64,000 bases of DNA from Myroides sp. WP-1 (GTDB lineage Bacteria > Bacteroidota > Bacteroidia > Flavobacteriales > Flavobacteriaceae). Positions 48,504-58,049 of this stretch are shown here, piece by piece; the first letter of the stretch is position 1; every line of letters begins with the position of its first letter. The notes below the pieces were generated by a model. That model worked only from the letters and a program-made list of their open reading frames with translations. It did no database searches and had not been told where the DNA came from. Position numbers and translations under genes: made by a program. Location of the stretch: assembly GCF_014145635.1 (NCBI RefSeq), contig NZ_JACHTC010000003.1, forward strand, positions 1-64,000, written 5' to 3'.

Positions 48504-50802
48504 CTTTCGTTCTATATTTTAATAAACCATATACACCCAATGCAGCGATTGACAGTACAATAGTTTCAATTAGGGTATCAAATCCTCTAAAATCTACGAG
48601 AATTACGTTTACGACGTTTTTACCTTTTGCTAATACATAAGCATTTTCAGCGTAGTAACGACTTATTTCTTTATCCGCTGGAGATACCAAAGCTTGTAGT
48701 GTGATTAATGAAATCAATCCTCCAAAGGCGATCGAAACAACAGCATCTCTAAACTGTATTCGTCGATTACTCAGCTTTAAAAAGCCTGGTAATTTAAACA
48801 AGACTAAGACAAAGAGTACGACTGTTAGCGTATCAATAGCAAATTGTGTCATAGCCAAATCTGGTGCTCCGTAAAATACAAAGATCAAACAGATGCAATA
48901 ACCAACGACTCCAGTAGCTGCAATGGCAGAGAGACGCGATGGTGTATGTATAGCAAAGAAAATGGCGGCAACAGTAATTAGAAACACGACCAATTCGTAT
49001 ACTCTAAACTCTGATAAGTCTTCTGTATTAACGCGCAAAGGCACATCAGCAAATAACTTATATCCTACAAGTCCGATAAAGAAGACGATAATTACCATCA
49101 AATAGATACGCAAATATCCGCTTTGAAACAAACGCGTATAGGCATAAGCAAATAACCTAAACTTCTCGATGATATAACCGAGGATATGTTGAGGAGAAAG
49201 ATTATAAAAACGCGTTACGAACTCTAGTGAACTTTGATAGCCTTTAAAGGCAAAATACAAAGCGGTTCCCAAGACGATTGTACCTGCGCTAAGGGCTACA
49301 ATTTCATTAAATCCATGCCAAATTGCCAATTCCATTACTATTGGTTTACCACCTACAGCTCTAGCTACAGAAGAAATCAATTCGATATTAATCCATTGGG
49401 GCAATACACCAAACACAAGACTTAACACAGCCAGAATAAATGGCGGCAACCACATCTGCAAAGAGGGTTTAGGCACATTTTGACAAGTTTCTTTTACTTT
49501 GCCAAAAAAGGGTTTTATTCCAACGAGGAAACCAGAAGCCGTCAAAAAAACATTTGTCAAGACCGCGGCACCTGTAAAAATCAGAGCCCATTGATTAATA
49601 GGATAAGTAAATGTGGCTTCATAAATAATTTCCTTCCCAATAAATCCGAAGGTTAAAGGAATCCCTGCACTTGACAAAGCGGCGATTAGCGCAGCAACTG
49701 ACAATGTAGGCATTGTTTTGCGCAAGCCTCCTAATTGAGAAATATCGCGTGTATGAGTTTGATGGTCAACCGTACCTGTAACCAAGAACAATGTTGCTTT
49801 ATACAGTGCGTGAACTACGATAAATATACTTGCGGCATAAATTGCTTTTTCTGACCCCACACCTAATAAAAAAACAAGTAAACCCAATGCTGAAATTGTG
49901 GTATAGGCTAAAATTCCTTTCATGTCCTTGCGGAATACCGAGTGAATAGCGCCAAACAGCATGGTCAATCCACCTATTATTTGCAACGTAGTATTCCAAT
50001 ACAGGTGATCTCCTAATACGGGTGTAAAACGAGCTAAAAGATAAATTCCCGCTTTCACCATTGTTGCAGAATGCAAATAAGCAGATACAGGAGTTGGAGC
50101 TTTCATTGCTCCAGGTAACCAAAAATGAAAGGGAAACTGTGCAGATTTTGTAAAAGCCCCCATAAACAAGAAGAACAACAAGATTCCATAAGAAGCATGC
50201 TCCTTTAAAAATTCTGATTGTGTAAGCAATTCGTGGATTGAATAACTACCTACAATACTTCCAACAACAGCGGCAAAAGAAAGCAAGAAAAAGCCTCCTA
50301 ATCCTGTAATTCCCAAGGCCCAAAGTGCACTTTTACGAGAATCTTCATCTTCATTATTAAAACCAATAAGGAAGAAAGAAGTAATACTTGTTAACTCCCA
50401 AAATACGAATAAGGAAATTAAATTATCAGACAATACGACGCCCAACATGGCCCCCATAAAAAGTCCTAAATAGGCAAAAAAACGATGAATATAGACATGC
50501 CCTTTTAAATAATAGGAAGCATACCAATAGACAAGTGTTCCGATACCTGTGATCAACAAGGTAAACAACAAGGCTAGTCCATCTAACTTGAAATCAAAAG
50601 CGATACCTAAAGAAGGTACCCATTCATTTCTAAACATTATAACTTCCTGTCCCGATTTGATTTGAGGTATAAAGGATAGAAAATAAACGAACAAACCGAA
50701 TGGCAGTAAAGTTAATAATCCTGTAAACTTAGAACGTCCTAAACCCTTCAAGAAAAGCGTACTAAAAGCTAGTACAAAAGTGAGTAAAATAATTACCAGC
50801 AT
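48484..50802 (-). CDS. mrpA: Mrp Na+/H+ antiporter subunit A
   Basis: This is the large NuoL-like subunit, with the ion-translocating core and a C-terminal MrpB-like extension. The 772 residues have some 20 membrane segments. Motifs include FVFWELTSITSFFLIGFNNE (with the essential Glu), FPFHFWLPGAMKAPTPVSAY, HSATMVKAGIYLLARF and a C-terminal GAPDLAMTQFAIDTLTVVLF. It is the first gene of a complete, gene-separate mrpABCDEFG operon for Na+ export and pH homeostasis, with possible links to respiration. Confidence 0.94.
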   Translation of the reverse strand: MLVIILLTFVLAFSTLFLKGLGRSKFTGLLTLLPFGLFVYFLSFIPQIKSGQEVIMFRNEWVPSLGIAFDFKLDGLALLFTLLITGIGTLVYWYASYYLKGHVYIHRFFAYLGLFMGAMLGVVLSDNLISLFVFWELTSITSFFLIGFNNEDEDSRKSALWALGITGLGGFFLLSFAAVVGSIVGSYSIHELLTQSEFLKEHASYGILLFFLFMGAFTKSAQFPFHFWLPGAMKAPTPVSAYLHSATMVKAGIYLLARFTPVLGDHLYWNTTLQIIGGLTMLFGAIHSVFRKDMKGILAYTTISALGLLVFLLGVGSEKAIYAASIFIVVHALYKATLFLVTGTVDHQTHTRDISQLGGLRKTMPTLSVAALIAALSSAGIPLTFGFIGKEIIYEATFTYPINQWALIFTGAAVLTNVFLTASGFLVGIKPFFGKVKETCQNVPKPSLQMWLPPFILAVLSLVFGVLPQWINIELISSVARAVGGKPIVMELAIWHGFNEIVALSAGTIVLGTALYFAFKGYQSSLEFVTRFYNLSPQHILGYIIEKFRLFAYAYTRLFQSGYLRIYLMVIIVFFIGLVGYKLFADVPLRVNTEDLSEFRVYELVVFLITVAAIFFAIHTPSRLSAIAATGVVGYCICLIFVFYGAPDLAMTQFAIDTLTVVLFVLVLFKLPGFLKLSNRRIQFRDAVVSIAFGGLISLITLQALVSPADKEISRYYAENAYVLAKGKNVVNVILVDFRGFDTLIETIVLSIAALGVYGLLKYRTKDEEVSE

Positions 50803-50939
50803 AAATGAGCTTTATTTCTCTTTTTCTAAATATTTCTACTGAGGGTAAATATATAAAAAAATCAAAAAAAAACTAATCAAAGCCAAATAACGCGCTTATT
50901 TTTAACAAAACTATAACCAAGTTTACCGAATTATATCCA

Positions 50940-50970
50940 TAAAAAAAGCGAGACTTTAAAATCTCGCTTT
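50940..50970 (-). terminator. Terminator of obg
   Basis: Arms AAAAGCGAGA (50943-50952) and TCTCGCTTTT (50961-50970) with an 8-base loop and a minus-strand T-run just beyond the obg stop. Confidence 0.8.
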
Positions 50971-50976
50971 TATAGG

Positions 50977-51978
50977 CTAATTGTTTAACATTTGCCACAA
51001 TCTATCTTTTAATTCTTGAAGACCTTGATTTGCTACTGCAGATATAAACATATAAGGTACACCTTGCAATTCACTATCTAATTCTTCTTTCATTTCAGCT
51101 TTCAACTCGTCGTCCAACATATCGCCTTTCGTTATGACTAAAAGTCGATCTTTGTCTAACATTTCCGGATTGTATCTTCTCAACTCATCCAAGAGAATTT
51201 CATATTCCTTTTTGATGTCTTCTGCATCAGCAGGAACCATAAAAAGAAGGGTTGAATTTCTTTCAATATGTCTCAAGAAATAATGTCCTAATCCTTTTCC
51301 TTCTGCTGCACCTTCGATAATTCCAGGAATATCCGCGATAACAAAAGACTTAAAATCTCGATAAGCTACGATTCCTAAGTTAGGTTTCAACGTTGTAAAA
51401 GGGTAATCTGCAATTTTAGGTTTCGCAGAAGTTAGCACAGATAACAATGTTGATTTACCTGCATTTGGAAAACCTACCAATCCAACATCGGCCAATACTT
51501 TTAATTCGAGGATGATATCCAACTCTTCACCTGGCATTCCTGGTTGAGCATAACGCGGAGTTTGATTTGTTGATGTTCTAAAGTGCCAGTTTCCTAACCC
51601 TCCTTTTCCACCTTTTCCTAAAATTCGTTTTTCGTTGTGTTCTGTAATTTCAAAAAGAACTTCGCCTGTTTCCTTGTCTTTTACAACAGTTCCTAAAGGT
51701 ACTTCAATAACTTTATCTTCCCCGTCTGCACCCGTACTTCTAGAGCTTCCTCCATCTCCTCCATGTCCAGCTTTGATGTGACGCATGAACTTTAAATGAT
51801 ACAATGTCCACAATCCTTCATTACCTACAATATAGACATGACCTCCACGTCCACCATCTCCACCATCAGGACCTCCTTTTTCAATAAATTTTTCTCGGTG
51901 CAAATGCGTAGAACCTCTTCCACCTTTTCCTGAGGCTACATAAATTTTTACGTAGTCTACAAAATTCCCTTCAGTCAT
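50977..51978 (-). CDS. obg: GTPase Obg
   Basis: This essential ribosome-associated GTPase acts in 50S assembly and growth control. The 333 residues have the Gly-rich Obg fold (about 1-160, with [20 protein letters not shown]) and a G domain with G1 GFPNAGKST, the switch region [13 protein letters not shown]3 [14 protein letters not shown], and G4 ITKGD. The C-terminal OCT domain found in many homologues is missing, as is common in Bacteroidota. Third gene of an hpt-adk-obg unit. Confidence 0.95.
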   Translation of the reverse strand: MTEGNFVDYVKIYVASGKGGRGSTHLHREKFIEKGGPDGGDGGRGGHVYIVGNEGLWTLYHLKFMRHIKAGHGGDGGSSRSTGADGEDKVIEVPLGTVVKDKETGEVLFEITEHNEKRILGKGGKGGLGNWHFRTSTNQTPRYAQPGMPGEELDIILELKVLADVGLVGFPNAGKSTLLSVLTSAKPKIADYPFTTLKPNLGIVAYRDFKSFVIADIPGIIEGAAEGKGLGHYFLRHIERNSTLLFMVPADAEDIKKEYEILLDELRRYNPEMLDKDRLLVITKGDMLDDELKAEMKEELDSELQGVPYMFISAVANQGLQELKDRLWQMLNN

Positions 51979-52031
51979 CTTTTATATATTACCTTCTCTT
52001 TGATTTGTCTTTTTCGATTTAAAAAAATCGA

Positions 52032-52607
52032 TTAGATTAAACGGTCAATTACACCACTTAATCTCGTTGTAATTTCTTCAACTGTTCCAATACCATCTAC
52101 AGCATTATAGCAGTCTTTTGCTGTGTAGTAATCAATTAATGGAGCTGTTTTCTCGTTGTATTCTTCATAACGACTTCTGATGATTTTCTCATCTTGATCA
52201 TCTGCTCTTCCGCTAGTTTTTCCGCGCTCTAGGATACGTTGTACCAACACATCATCATTCGCTTCTAAACCAATTGTTCCTACGAAACGAATATTTTTTT
52301 TCTGTAATAAAGCTTCTAAAGCTTCTGCCTGCTGAATTGTACGTGGAAAACCATCAAATAAAAAACCTGCCTTATCCATGTTTTTTTCTACTTCATCTGC
52401 AAGCATATCAATTGTAATAGAATCTGGCACCAATTCCGCTCTATCCATAAAAACTTTGGCTTGTTTTCCTAATTCTGTTCCGTTTTTTAAATTATAACGA
52501 AACACATCTCCAGTAGAAATATGAGTTAAATTGTATTTTTCTTTAAGGAATTCTGCCTGTGTACCTTTACCTGCACCAGGTTTTCCAAATAAAACTATTG
52601 CAATCAT
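52032..52607 (-). CDS. adk: Adenylate kinase
   Basis: This enzyme interconverts ATP and AMP with 2 ADP. The 191-residue enzyme has the P-loop GKPGAGKGTQAEFL (about 7-20), the AMP-binding DGFPRTIQQAEAL, and a short LID: there is no zinc-binding LID insertion, and RILERGKTSGRADDQDE passes straight on. It lies between hpt (33 bases) and obg rather than in the ribosomal operon, where adk sits in some other phyla. Confidence 0.96.
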   Translation of the reverse strand: MIAIVLFGKPGAGKGTQAEFLKEKYNLTHISTGDVFRYNLKNGTELGKQAKVFMDRAELVPDSITIDMLADEVEKNMDKAGFLFDGFPRTIQQAEALEALLQKKNIRFVGTIGLEANDDVLVQRILERGKTSGRADDQDEKIIRSRYEEYNEKTAPLIDYYTAKDCYNAVDGIGTVEEITTRLSGVIDRLI

Positions 52608-52640
52608 GCTACTATACTTTATTTATGCTGTTAATGTTTA

Positions 52641-53174
52641 TTATTCTTTTATTTGATAAATCTCTGGGATATTTCTTCCATGCTTATCGTAATCCATTCC
52701 ATATCCCACGATGAATTTATTCTCAATTTCAAAAGCCACATAATCCAATTTAATATCCTTGGTATATGCTTCTGGTTTTAAACACAACGTACAAATTTTC
52801 ACATCCTTTGGACGTTGTTGTTCAAAAAGTTTCTTCAACGCTACAAGTGTATTTCCAGTATCGACAATATCTTCAATGATAATAACTTGGCGATCTGTTA
52901 CATCAATATCCAATCCCATAAGTTGATTCACCTGATTAGATGATTGGGTACCAATATAAGAAGCCATCTTTACAAAACTCATTTCGCATTGTCCTTTATA
53001 TTGCTTTACTAAATCGGAAACAACCATAAAAGAACCGTTCAAAACACCTATAAAAATAGGTACTTCACCATTCATATCACGCAAAATATCGCTTGCTATT
53101 TCCCCTAAACGTTCTTGAATTTGTTTTTCCGAAATGAAAGGAACAAAAGTCTTGTCTAAAACTTGAATCTCCAT
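52641..53174 (-). CDS. hpt: Hypoxanthine phosphoribosyltransferase
   Basis: This salvages hypoxanthine (and possibly guanine) to nucleotides with PRPP. I take the ATG at 53174 (177 residues, MEIQVLDKTFVPFI); an upstream TTG would start near the promoter. The PRPP motif VIIIEDIVDTGNTL and the GVLNGSFMVVSDLV loop are typical of HPRT. A -7 element (TATATTTG on the minus strand, 53197-53204) lies 22 bases upstream. First gene of the hpt-adk-obg unit. Confidence 0.94.
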   Translation of the reverse strand: MEIQVLDKTFVPFISEKQIQERLGEIASDILRDMNGEVPIFIGVLNGSFMVVSDLVKQYKGQCEMSFVKMASYIGTQSSNQVNQLMGLDIDVTDRQVIIIEDIVDTGNTLVALKKLFEQQRPKDVKICTLCLKPEAYTKDIKLDYVAFEIENKFIVGYGMDYDKHGRNIPEIYQIKE

Positions 53175-53376
53175 ACACAATTGAATTGATAATTTGCAAA
53201 TATACAAAAAAGAAATACCACATCTGTACTCCTTAACAGATGAATTCTAAACATTTTATCTTTGTGTTTGTGATTTTTTCGTTTTGCGTTTTTCAGCCTT
53301 TTACTAAAGCGTAATGTTAACAAACATTATCCCATCCATGAAGTAGATGAATTGACCTTCACCGTTTGCAGATTTC

Positions 53377-53411
53377 AAAAAAAAACGTAGCGCCTTTTGC
53401 AAACGCTACGT
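53377..53411 (-). terminator. Strong leftward terminator with no gene upstream of it
   Basis: On the minus strand ACGTAGCG and CGCTACGT (53404-53411 with 53385-53392) form an 8-bp stem, followed by nine T. It cannot serve purK, which is on the other strand, nor hpt, which starts beyond it. Confidence 0.8.
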
Positions 53412-53536
53412 CTAAAACAAACTAATTCAATCTAACTCTAAAACCAAAGCTAATAAGTTTTATTGTTAAGATTACTTTTTATACACCAGATCAAGGGTAT
53501 ATATTATTTTTTAATACAATATACCTTAATTATATT
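53377..53536 (-). ncRNA. Candidate small non-coding RNA upstream of purK
   Basis: A leftward promoter (53541-53570) and a strong leftward terminator (53377-53411) bracket about 160 bases with no reading frame. The RNA would have a 5' hairpin (53493-53503 with 53520-53527, arm AAGGUAUAU) and a 3' terminator hairpin. From memory, 6S RNA genes lie beside purine genes in some other phyla, which makes a 6S-like RNA one hypothesis. I cannot show the 6S structure here. Confidence 0.4.
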
Positions 53537-53540
53537 GCTT

Positions 53541-53570
53541 CAAATATAAGTTAATTTTTTAACTAAACAA
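53541..53570 (-). promoter_or_regulatory. Leftward promoter in the hpt-purK gap
   Basis: On the minus strand TTG (53568-53570) and TATATTTG (53541-53548) are 19 bases apart. No gene follows before the terminator at 53377-53411. Confidence 0.45.
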
Positions 53571-53800
53571 GAAATTCTTTAAGTTTTTTTTCACATTAGT
53601 AAAATCACGAACCTCCAAAATACATCATACTTTACAGACAATAAGTAGCAATAGAAACCAATATATGTTAAAATCAATACTTTATACCATACAGAGATCG
53701 TCTTTGTAAATTTCACCTTATTTATTTTCTCTACATCGCTTTTTCACAGACAACCTTTACTTTTTTTGTCGCTAATAGATGCACACCATTTGAATTAGTA

Positions 53801-53808
53801 TATCTTTG
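53801..53808 (+). promoter_or_regulatory. -7 element of purKE
   Basis: TATCTTTG, an exact consensus match, sits 24 bases before the ATG at 53833 and supports that start. No TTTG is found at the expected -33 distance. Confidence 0.5.
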
Positions 53809-53832
53809 CACAAACACAATTACAACAACACA

Positions 53833-54987
53833 ATGAATTATTATTCAACTGATTTTCGCTTGGGAATTTTAGGCGGTGGACAATTGGGCAAAATGCTTTT
53901 GTATGATACACGTAAGTTTGACATTGCCACTTATATCTTAGATCCAAGTAAAGAAGCACCTGCGCAATATGGCGCGCACCAGTTTTTTCAAGGAGATCTC
54001 ATGGACTATGAAACGGTTTATCGCTTTGGAAAAAAGGTAAATGTTTTAACCATTGAAATTGAAGGTGTCAATCTCGAAGCTTTAGATCAATTACAAAAAG
54101 AAGGAACAAAAGTTTATCCTTCACCTGAAACTTTGCGTTTGATCCAGCATAAAGGAAAACAAAAAGATTACTATACAACACACGGTATTCCGACCGCACC
54201 TTATACGCGTTTTACAACTAAAGCAGAGTTAGTAACAGCTGCTACTGAACAACGTGTTGCACTTCCTTTTGTTTGGAAATCCGCTCAATTTGGTTATGAT
54301 GGTAATGGAGTAAAAGTAGTTCGTACTCTTACTGATTTAAACGCGTTACCTGAAGTAGAATGTATCGCTGAAACGATGATTCCTTTCAAAAATGAGTTAG
54401 CTGTAATTGTTGCACGTTCTGCCTCTGGAGAAATTAAAACATTTCCTGTTGTAGAAATGGAATTTCATCCGGAAGCCAATCAAGTTGAGTATGTTATTTG
54501 CCCAGCTCGAATTGATACAACTGTTGCTGAAAAAGCAAGAGCCATAGCATTGACTGTTTCCGAAAAATTCAACCACGTCGGATTATTAGCTGTTGAAATG
54601 TTTCAAACACAAGAAGACGAAATTTTAGTTAATGAAGTAGCTCCTCGTCCACACAATTCTGGACATTACTCTATCGAGGCAAGTTATACCTCTCAATTTG
54701 AACAACACATCCGTGCGATTTTAGATTTACCTCTAGGAAACACAGATAGCAAAGTTGCAGGTGTTATGGTTAATTTAGTGGGTGCAGAAGGCCACACAGG
54801 TCAGGTATACTACGAAGGGATGAATGAGATTTTGGCTATTCCTGGTGTTACACCTCATATTTATGGAAAACGAGAAACTAGACCTTTCCGCAAAATGGGA
54901 CACGTAACCATTGTCAATAGCGATATGGACAAAGCAAGAGAAATTGCTCAAAAAGTAAAAGAAACCATCAAAGTAATTAGTCAATAA
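53833..54987 (+). CDS. purK: N5-carboxyaminoimidazole ribonucleotide synthase
   Basis: This step of de novo purine synthesis turns AIR, bicarbonate and ATP into N5-CAIR. The ATG at 53833 (384 residues, MNYYSTDFRLGILGGGQLGK) is preferred over a TTG at 53806, which lies inside the -7 element. The ATP-grasp features are LGILGGGQLGKM, the KSAQFGYDGNGVKV loop, VNEVAPRPHNSGHYSIEAS and a C-terminal HIYGKRETRPFRKMGHVTI. Cytoplasmic. purE follows after 3 bases, so substrate and product enzymes are co-expressed. Confidence 0.96.
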   Translation: MNYYSTDFRLGILGGGQLGKMLLYDTRKFDIATYILDPSKEAPAQYGAHQFFQGDLMDYETVYRFGKKVNVLTIEIEGVNLEALDQLQKEGTKVYPSPETLRLIQHKGKQKDYYTTHGIPTAPYTRFTTKAELVTAATEQRVALPFVWKSAQFGYDGNGVKVVRTLTDLNALPEVECIAETMIPFKNELAVIVARSASGEIKTFPVVEMEFHPEANQVEYVICPARIDTTVAEKARAIALTVSEKFNHVGLLAVEMFQTQEDEILVNEVAPRPHNSGHYSIEASYTSQFEQHIRAILDLPLGNTDSKVAGVMVNLVGAEGHTGQVYYEGMNEILAIPGVTPHIYGKRETRPFRKMGHVTIVNSDMDKAREIAQKVKETIKVISQ

Positions 54988-54990
54988 AGT

Positions 54991-55473
54991 ATGAAAATAG
55001 CAGTAGTAATGGGCAGCATTTCAGATATGCCTATCATGCAAGATGCAATCGATATTATTAAAGAATTCGGAGTTGAAGTTGAAGTTGATATCGTATCAGC
55101 ACACCGAACCCCAGAAAAATTAGTTGATTTTTCTTCGCATGCACATACCAGAGGAATTCAAGTTATTATCGCTGGTGCAGGTGGAGCAGCTCATCTACCG
55201 GGAATGGTTGCATCGATGTCTCCGCTTCCAGTAATTGGAGTTCCTGTAAAATCAAGCAATTCAATTGATGGATGGGATAGTGTACTTTCTATACTACAGA
55301 TGCCTGGCGGAGTTCCAGTAGCCACTGTTGCTCTAAATGGTGGAAAAAATGCTGGTCTATTGGCCCTACAAATATTAGGAAGCCAAAACGAAGAGATTCG
55401 CGCTAAAATGATTGCTTATAAAAATGGCTTGAAAGAAGCTGTATTAAAAGCGGCTGAAAGCTTAAAAAAATAG
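54991..55473 (+). CDS. purE: N5-carboxyaminoimidazole ribonucleotide mutase
   Basis: This enzyme converts N5-CAIR to CAIR. The 160 residues are of the class I (PurK-dependent) type: VVMGSISDMPIMQDAIDIIK, the SAHRTPEKL motif with the catalytic-region His, IIAGAGGAAHLPGMVASMSP and PVKSSNSIDGWDSVLSILQM. It is coupled to purK and ends at a terminator. Confidence 0.96.
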   Translation: MKIAVVMGSISDMPIMQDAIDIIKEFGVEVEVDIVSAHRTPEKLVDFSSHAHTRGIQVIIAGAGGAAHLPGMVASMSPLPVIGVPVKSSNSIDGWDSVLSILQMPGGVPVATVALNGGKNAGLLALQILGSQNEEIRAKMIAYKNGLKEAVLKAAESLKK

Positions 55474-55513
55474 ATTTACTAGCGATATTTCGCCTTGTAA
55501 TACACAAAACAAG

Positions 55514-55543
55514 ACCAGTAGTTTTTTAAACTGCTGGTTTTTT
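55514..55543 (+). terminator. Terminator of purKE
   Basis: An 11-bp stem with one G-T wobble (55514-55524 with 55528-55538, arm ACCAGTAGTTT), 3-base loop and a following T-run. Confidence 0.82.
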
Positions 55544-55563
55544 TTGACTTCTACATTAGATTA

Positions 55564-56280
55564 TTAACGTGAAGTTCTTTTATAAGTCTTAAAAAGTCGA
55601 TCCCAGACCGTGGTATAAAAACCAAAATTTACTTGTGGTGTAAGATGATGGTGATTGTGAAAACTTGCGGTTCCTAACCAAGTTACCCATCCAGTATTTA
55701 CTCGTTTACCAACTTTATTAAAGTGCCCTATACTTCCCCATACAACATTAATGATTAAATAAATCCCCACAGCAAGGAAGTGGAAGGGATACAAAAAAAG
55801 CACAAAGAGTAACATCATCCCAAAACCAATAGCCTCAAATGGACTTAAAACAAATAAACTAAGAGCATTCACCCCCACATGTTGATGGTGTTTTTGATGA
55901 ATAAGTGTATAAAATGGTCTTAAATGGGCAAGTTTGTGAAAACAATACATCAGCAAATCAATAATCAAAATTAGACTGAGAACTTGTCCCAACAGCACAC
56001 CTACCCCTTTTTCAGTGAAGTCTACCCTTAAATAACCTTCTTTCCACAAAAAAGCTCCGAGGAGAAAGACAACTACATTGCAAATCCACGTAGAAATTAC
56101 AGCCAAAATATCTGCTAACACAATAGGTTGGTATGCATTGACCTGAATGTTATTGCCTTTCAATCGATGCCATATTACATACAACATCAAAGATCCAAGT
56201 ATCAACACCAAGTTCAATCCCATAGCCCAAAACGAGATGGAAAGATACGTTTGGTTCAACATGCTTTCAATTGAGTTCAT
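55564..56280 (-). CDS. Sterol desaturase / fatty acid hydroxylase family protein
   Basis: This is a membrane di-iron oxygenase family member; the substrate (lipid or carotenoid) is unknown. The start is the ATG at 56280 (238 residues); a longer frame from a TTG at 56319 would run through the terminator hairpin of the upstream gene. It has four to six membrane segments and the three histidine boxes HKLAH, HQKHHQH and HNHHH that bind iron. The last gene of a leftward group after manC. Confidence 0.88.
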   Translation of the reverse strand: MNSIESMLNQTYLSISFWAMGLNLVLILGSLMLYVIWHRLKGNNIQVNAYQPIVLADILAVISTWICNVVVFLLGAFLWKEGYLRVDFTEKGVGVLLGQVLSLILIIDLLMYCFHKLAHLRPFYTLIHQKHHQHVGVNALSLFVLSPFEAIGFGMMLLFVLFLYPFHFLAVGIYLIINVVWGSIGHFNKVGKRVNTGWVTWLGTASFHNHHHLTPQVNFGFYTTVWDRLFKTYKRTSR

Positions 56281-56295
56281 ATGATTGGGATTAAA

Positions 56296-56327
56296 ACCAG
56301 AAAGTCCTTGTTTAGACAAGGACTTTC
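56296..56327 (-). terminator. Terminator of the mannose-1-phosphate guanylyltransferase gene
   Basis: Arms GAAAGTCCTTGT (56300-56311) and ACAAGGACTTTC (56316-56327) form a perfect 12-bp stem with loop TTAG. A short T-run follows on the minus strand. Confidence 0.75.
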
Positions 56328-56333
56328 CGACTG

Positions 56334-57404
56334 TTATTTTTCTTTTTTAGCTTCGATATATTGGCTAACGGTTTTAATTTCTTGTTCTTTTTTCTTGGGA
56401 TAAATCAACAATATATCTTCTTTATCCACAACGATGTAGTCATTCAATCCATCAATCACAACGCGCTTTCCTTTATCTGAACGAACAATATTATTCGTTG
56501 CATTATTGAAATACACATCTGCATTCACTACAGCGTTATCCGAAATATCTTTGGGAAGTTTCTCATACAACGATCCCCATGTACCTAGATCATTCCAATC
56601 AAAAGTAGCGGGTAGTACATATACGTTATTCGCCTTTTCCATGACTGCATAATCAATAGATATATTATCAGCTTTAGAATAGTTTTCATCGATAAAAGCC
56701 TTTTCTTGCTCTGTATTAAGCAAATCATAGCCTGCATCGAAAAGTTCGGTCATTTCTGGTTGAAAGTTAGAGAATGCATCTAAAATTGCACTAACACTCC
56801 AAACAAATATTCCTGAATTCCACAAGAAGTGTCTACTTTGAATAAACTTTCTCGCTGTAACATAATCTGGTTTTTCACGGAATTGAACAACCTTTTTAAT
56901 TGGTCGAGAATCGAGTTTATTAAATTCGATATATCCATATCCAGTATTGGGAAACGTCGGTAAGATCCCTAGAGTCATCAATACTTGATCTCGTTCACAA
57001 ACGTCAAATGTACGCTGTAAATTAGACACAAATTGAAGCTCATCTTCAATCCAGTGATCACTAGGTGCAACGACCATAACAGCATCAGGATTAAGTTTTT
57101 TTATTTTCATAGCTGCATACAAAATACACGGAGCGGTATTTCGCATGGCAGGTTCTAAAATGATATTATTGGGTTCTACTGAAGGCAACTGTTCTTGTAC
57201 AATTGTTTTGTAATTCTCATGCGTCAATATCAAGATATTTTCTTTGGGTATTAACTGAGACAATCTCATGAATGTTTTTTGAATCAGTGTTTCTCCTGAT
57301 CCTAACATATCGTGGAACTGTTTAGGGAATTCTGGAGTACTAACTGGCCAAAAACGCGAACCAACTCCTCCCGCCATTACAACAGCATAATAATTCGAAC
57401 TCAT
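56334..57404 (-). CDS. manC: Mannose-1-phosphate guanylyltransferase
   Basis: This enzyme makes GDP-mannose from GTP and mannose-1-phosphate for cell-surface polysaccharides. The 356 residues contain the nucleotidyltransferase motif VMAGGVGSRFWPVSTPEFPK (about 9-28), VAPSDHWIEDE, GYIEF, FREKP and FLWNSGIFVW. There is no C-terminal phosphomannose isomerase domain, so it is the monofunctional short form. It is 10 bases after the SprT-like gene. Confidence 0.92.
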   Translation of the reverse strand: MSSNYYAVVMAGGVGSRFWPVSTPEFPKQFHDMLGSGETLIQKTFMRLSQLIPKENILILTHENYKTIVQEQLPSVEPNNIILEPAMRNTAPCILYAAMKIKKLNPDAVMVVAPSDHWIEDELQFVSNLQRTFDVCERDQVLMTLGILPTFPNTGYGYIEFNKLDSRPIKKVVQFREKPDYVTARKFIQSRHFLWNSGIFVWSVSAILDAFSNFQPEMTELFDAGYDLLNTEQEKAFIDENYSKADNISIDYAVMEKANNVYVLPATFDWNDLGTWGSLYEKLPKDISDNAVVNADVYFNNATNNIVRSDKGKRVVIDGLNDYIVVDKEDILLIYPKKKEQEIKTVSQYIEAKKEK

Positions 57405-57414
57405 ACTATTCTTC

Positions 57415-58038
57415 TTATTGTTTTACAACATAATGTGTCATCATTTCAACTTCGGCATTTGCTTTAAACACAAATAATCGCCCGGTTGCTATCTCCAAAC
57501 ACTCAAATCTTTTTACACGCAATGGACCGCGTTTAAACACCTTGCCATTATATGTTTTGAAATGACTCCCCAAGGGAATTTCATACACAAAACAACGGTT
57601 ACTACTTTTATCGACTGGGTCGTACATCTTCATCGCTATGGATAAGCGTTCGTCTGTATCGCTACTTGCAGAGGGATTTCTGAAATGATTAGCCAAAAGC
57701 GGCAATAACCGATCTGGAAAAACTTCTGGTCTTAAAAAAGGCAACATGAGTAAGCGAAACGTTTGTTTCCACTCTACTCCATGGGGTTTAATATGGCGTC
57801 CATATTTTTGAAAAGCTACTAAATGAGCAATCTCGTGAATTAATGTCATTAAAAAACGATAGGGATTCAAATTGGAATTGATGGTAATTAAATGTTTCCC
57901 ATCCAATCCTCGTGTATAATCTCCATGACGTGTTACCCTTTCATTTACAATTTTTAAATGAATGTGATAATGCTTAATTAATTCAAAGGCTGCCTCTAGC
58001 GCTGGTTCAGGTAAATAAGGCTTGAGTATCGTAATCAA
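57415..58038 (-). CDS. SprT-like zinc metalloprotease domain protein
   Basis: By family this is a SprT/Spartan-like protease, possibly acting on DNA-protein crosslinks; the role in bacteria is unproven. The start appears to be a TTG at 58038 (207 residues), because no ATG lies upstream of the catalytic domain. The zinc motif HEIAH (in LIHEIAHLVAFQKY, about residue 68) is followed by HIKPHGVEWKQTFR with the third His ligand. No C-terminal zinc ribbon with CxxC pairs is evident. It lies 11 bases after the SDR gene. Confidence 0.8.
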   Translation of the reverse strand: MITILKPYLPEPALEAAFELIKHYHIHLKIVNERVTRHGDYTRGLDGKHLITINSNLNPYRFLMTLIHEIAHLVAFQKYGRHIKPHGVEWKQTFRLLMLPFLRPEVFPDRLLPLLANHFRNPSASSDTDERLSIAMKMYDPVDKSSNRCFVYEIPLGSHFKTYNGKVFKRGPLRVKRFECLEIATGRLFVFKANAEVEMMTHYVVKQ

Positions 58039-58049
58039 TATTCTTTTTT

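Larger units (their letters stand above)
53175..53832. other. Gene-free region between divergent hpt and purK
   Basis: About 650 bases with no credible protein gene. It contains the hpt and purK promoters, a rightward-facing TATCTTTG at 53257-53264, a small palindrome near 53313-53331 (TAATGTT/AACATTA) and a leftward promoter-terminator pair described separately. Confidence 0.6.

Noticed and set aside
56281-56319. Longer start for the sterol-desaturase-family protein
   Set aside because: The extra 13 residues would be encoded by the terminator stem of the upstream manC gene, from a TTG; the ATG at 56280 is better.
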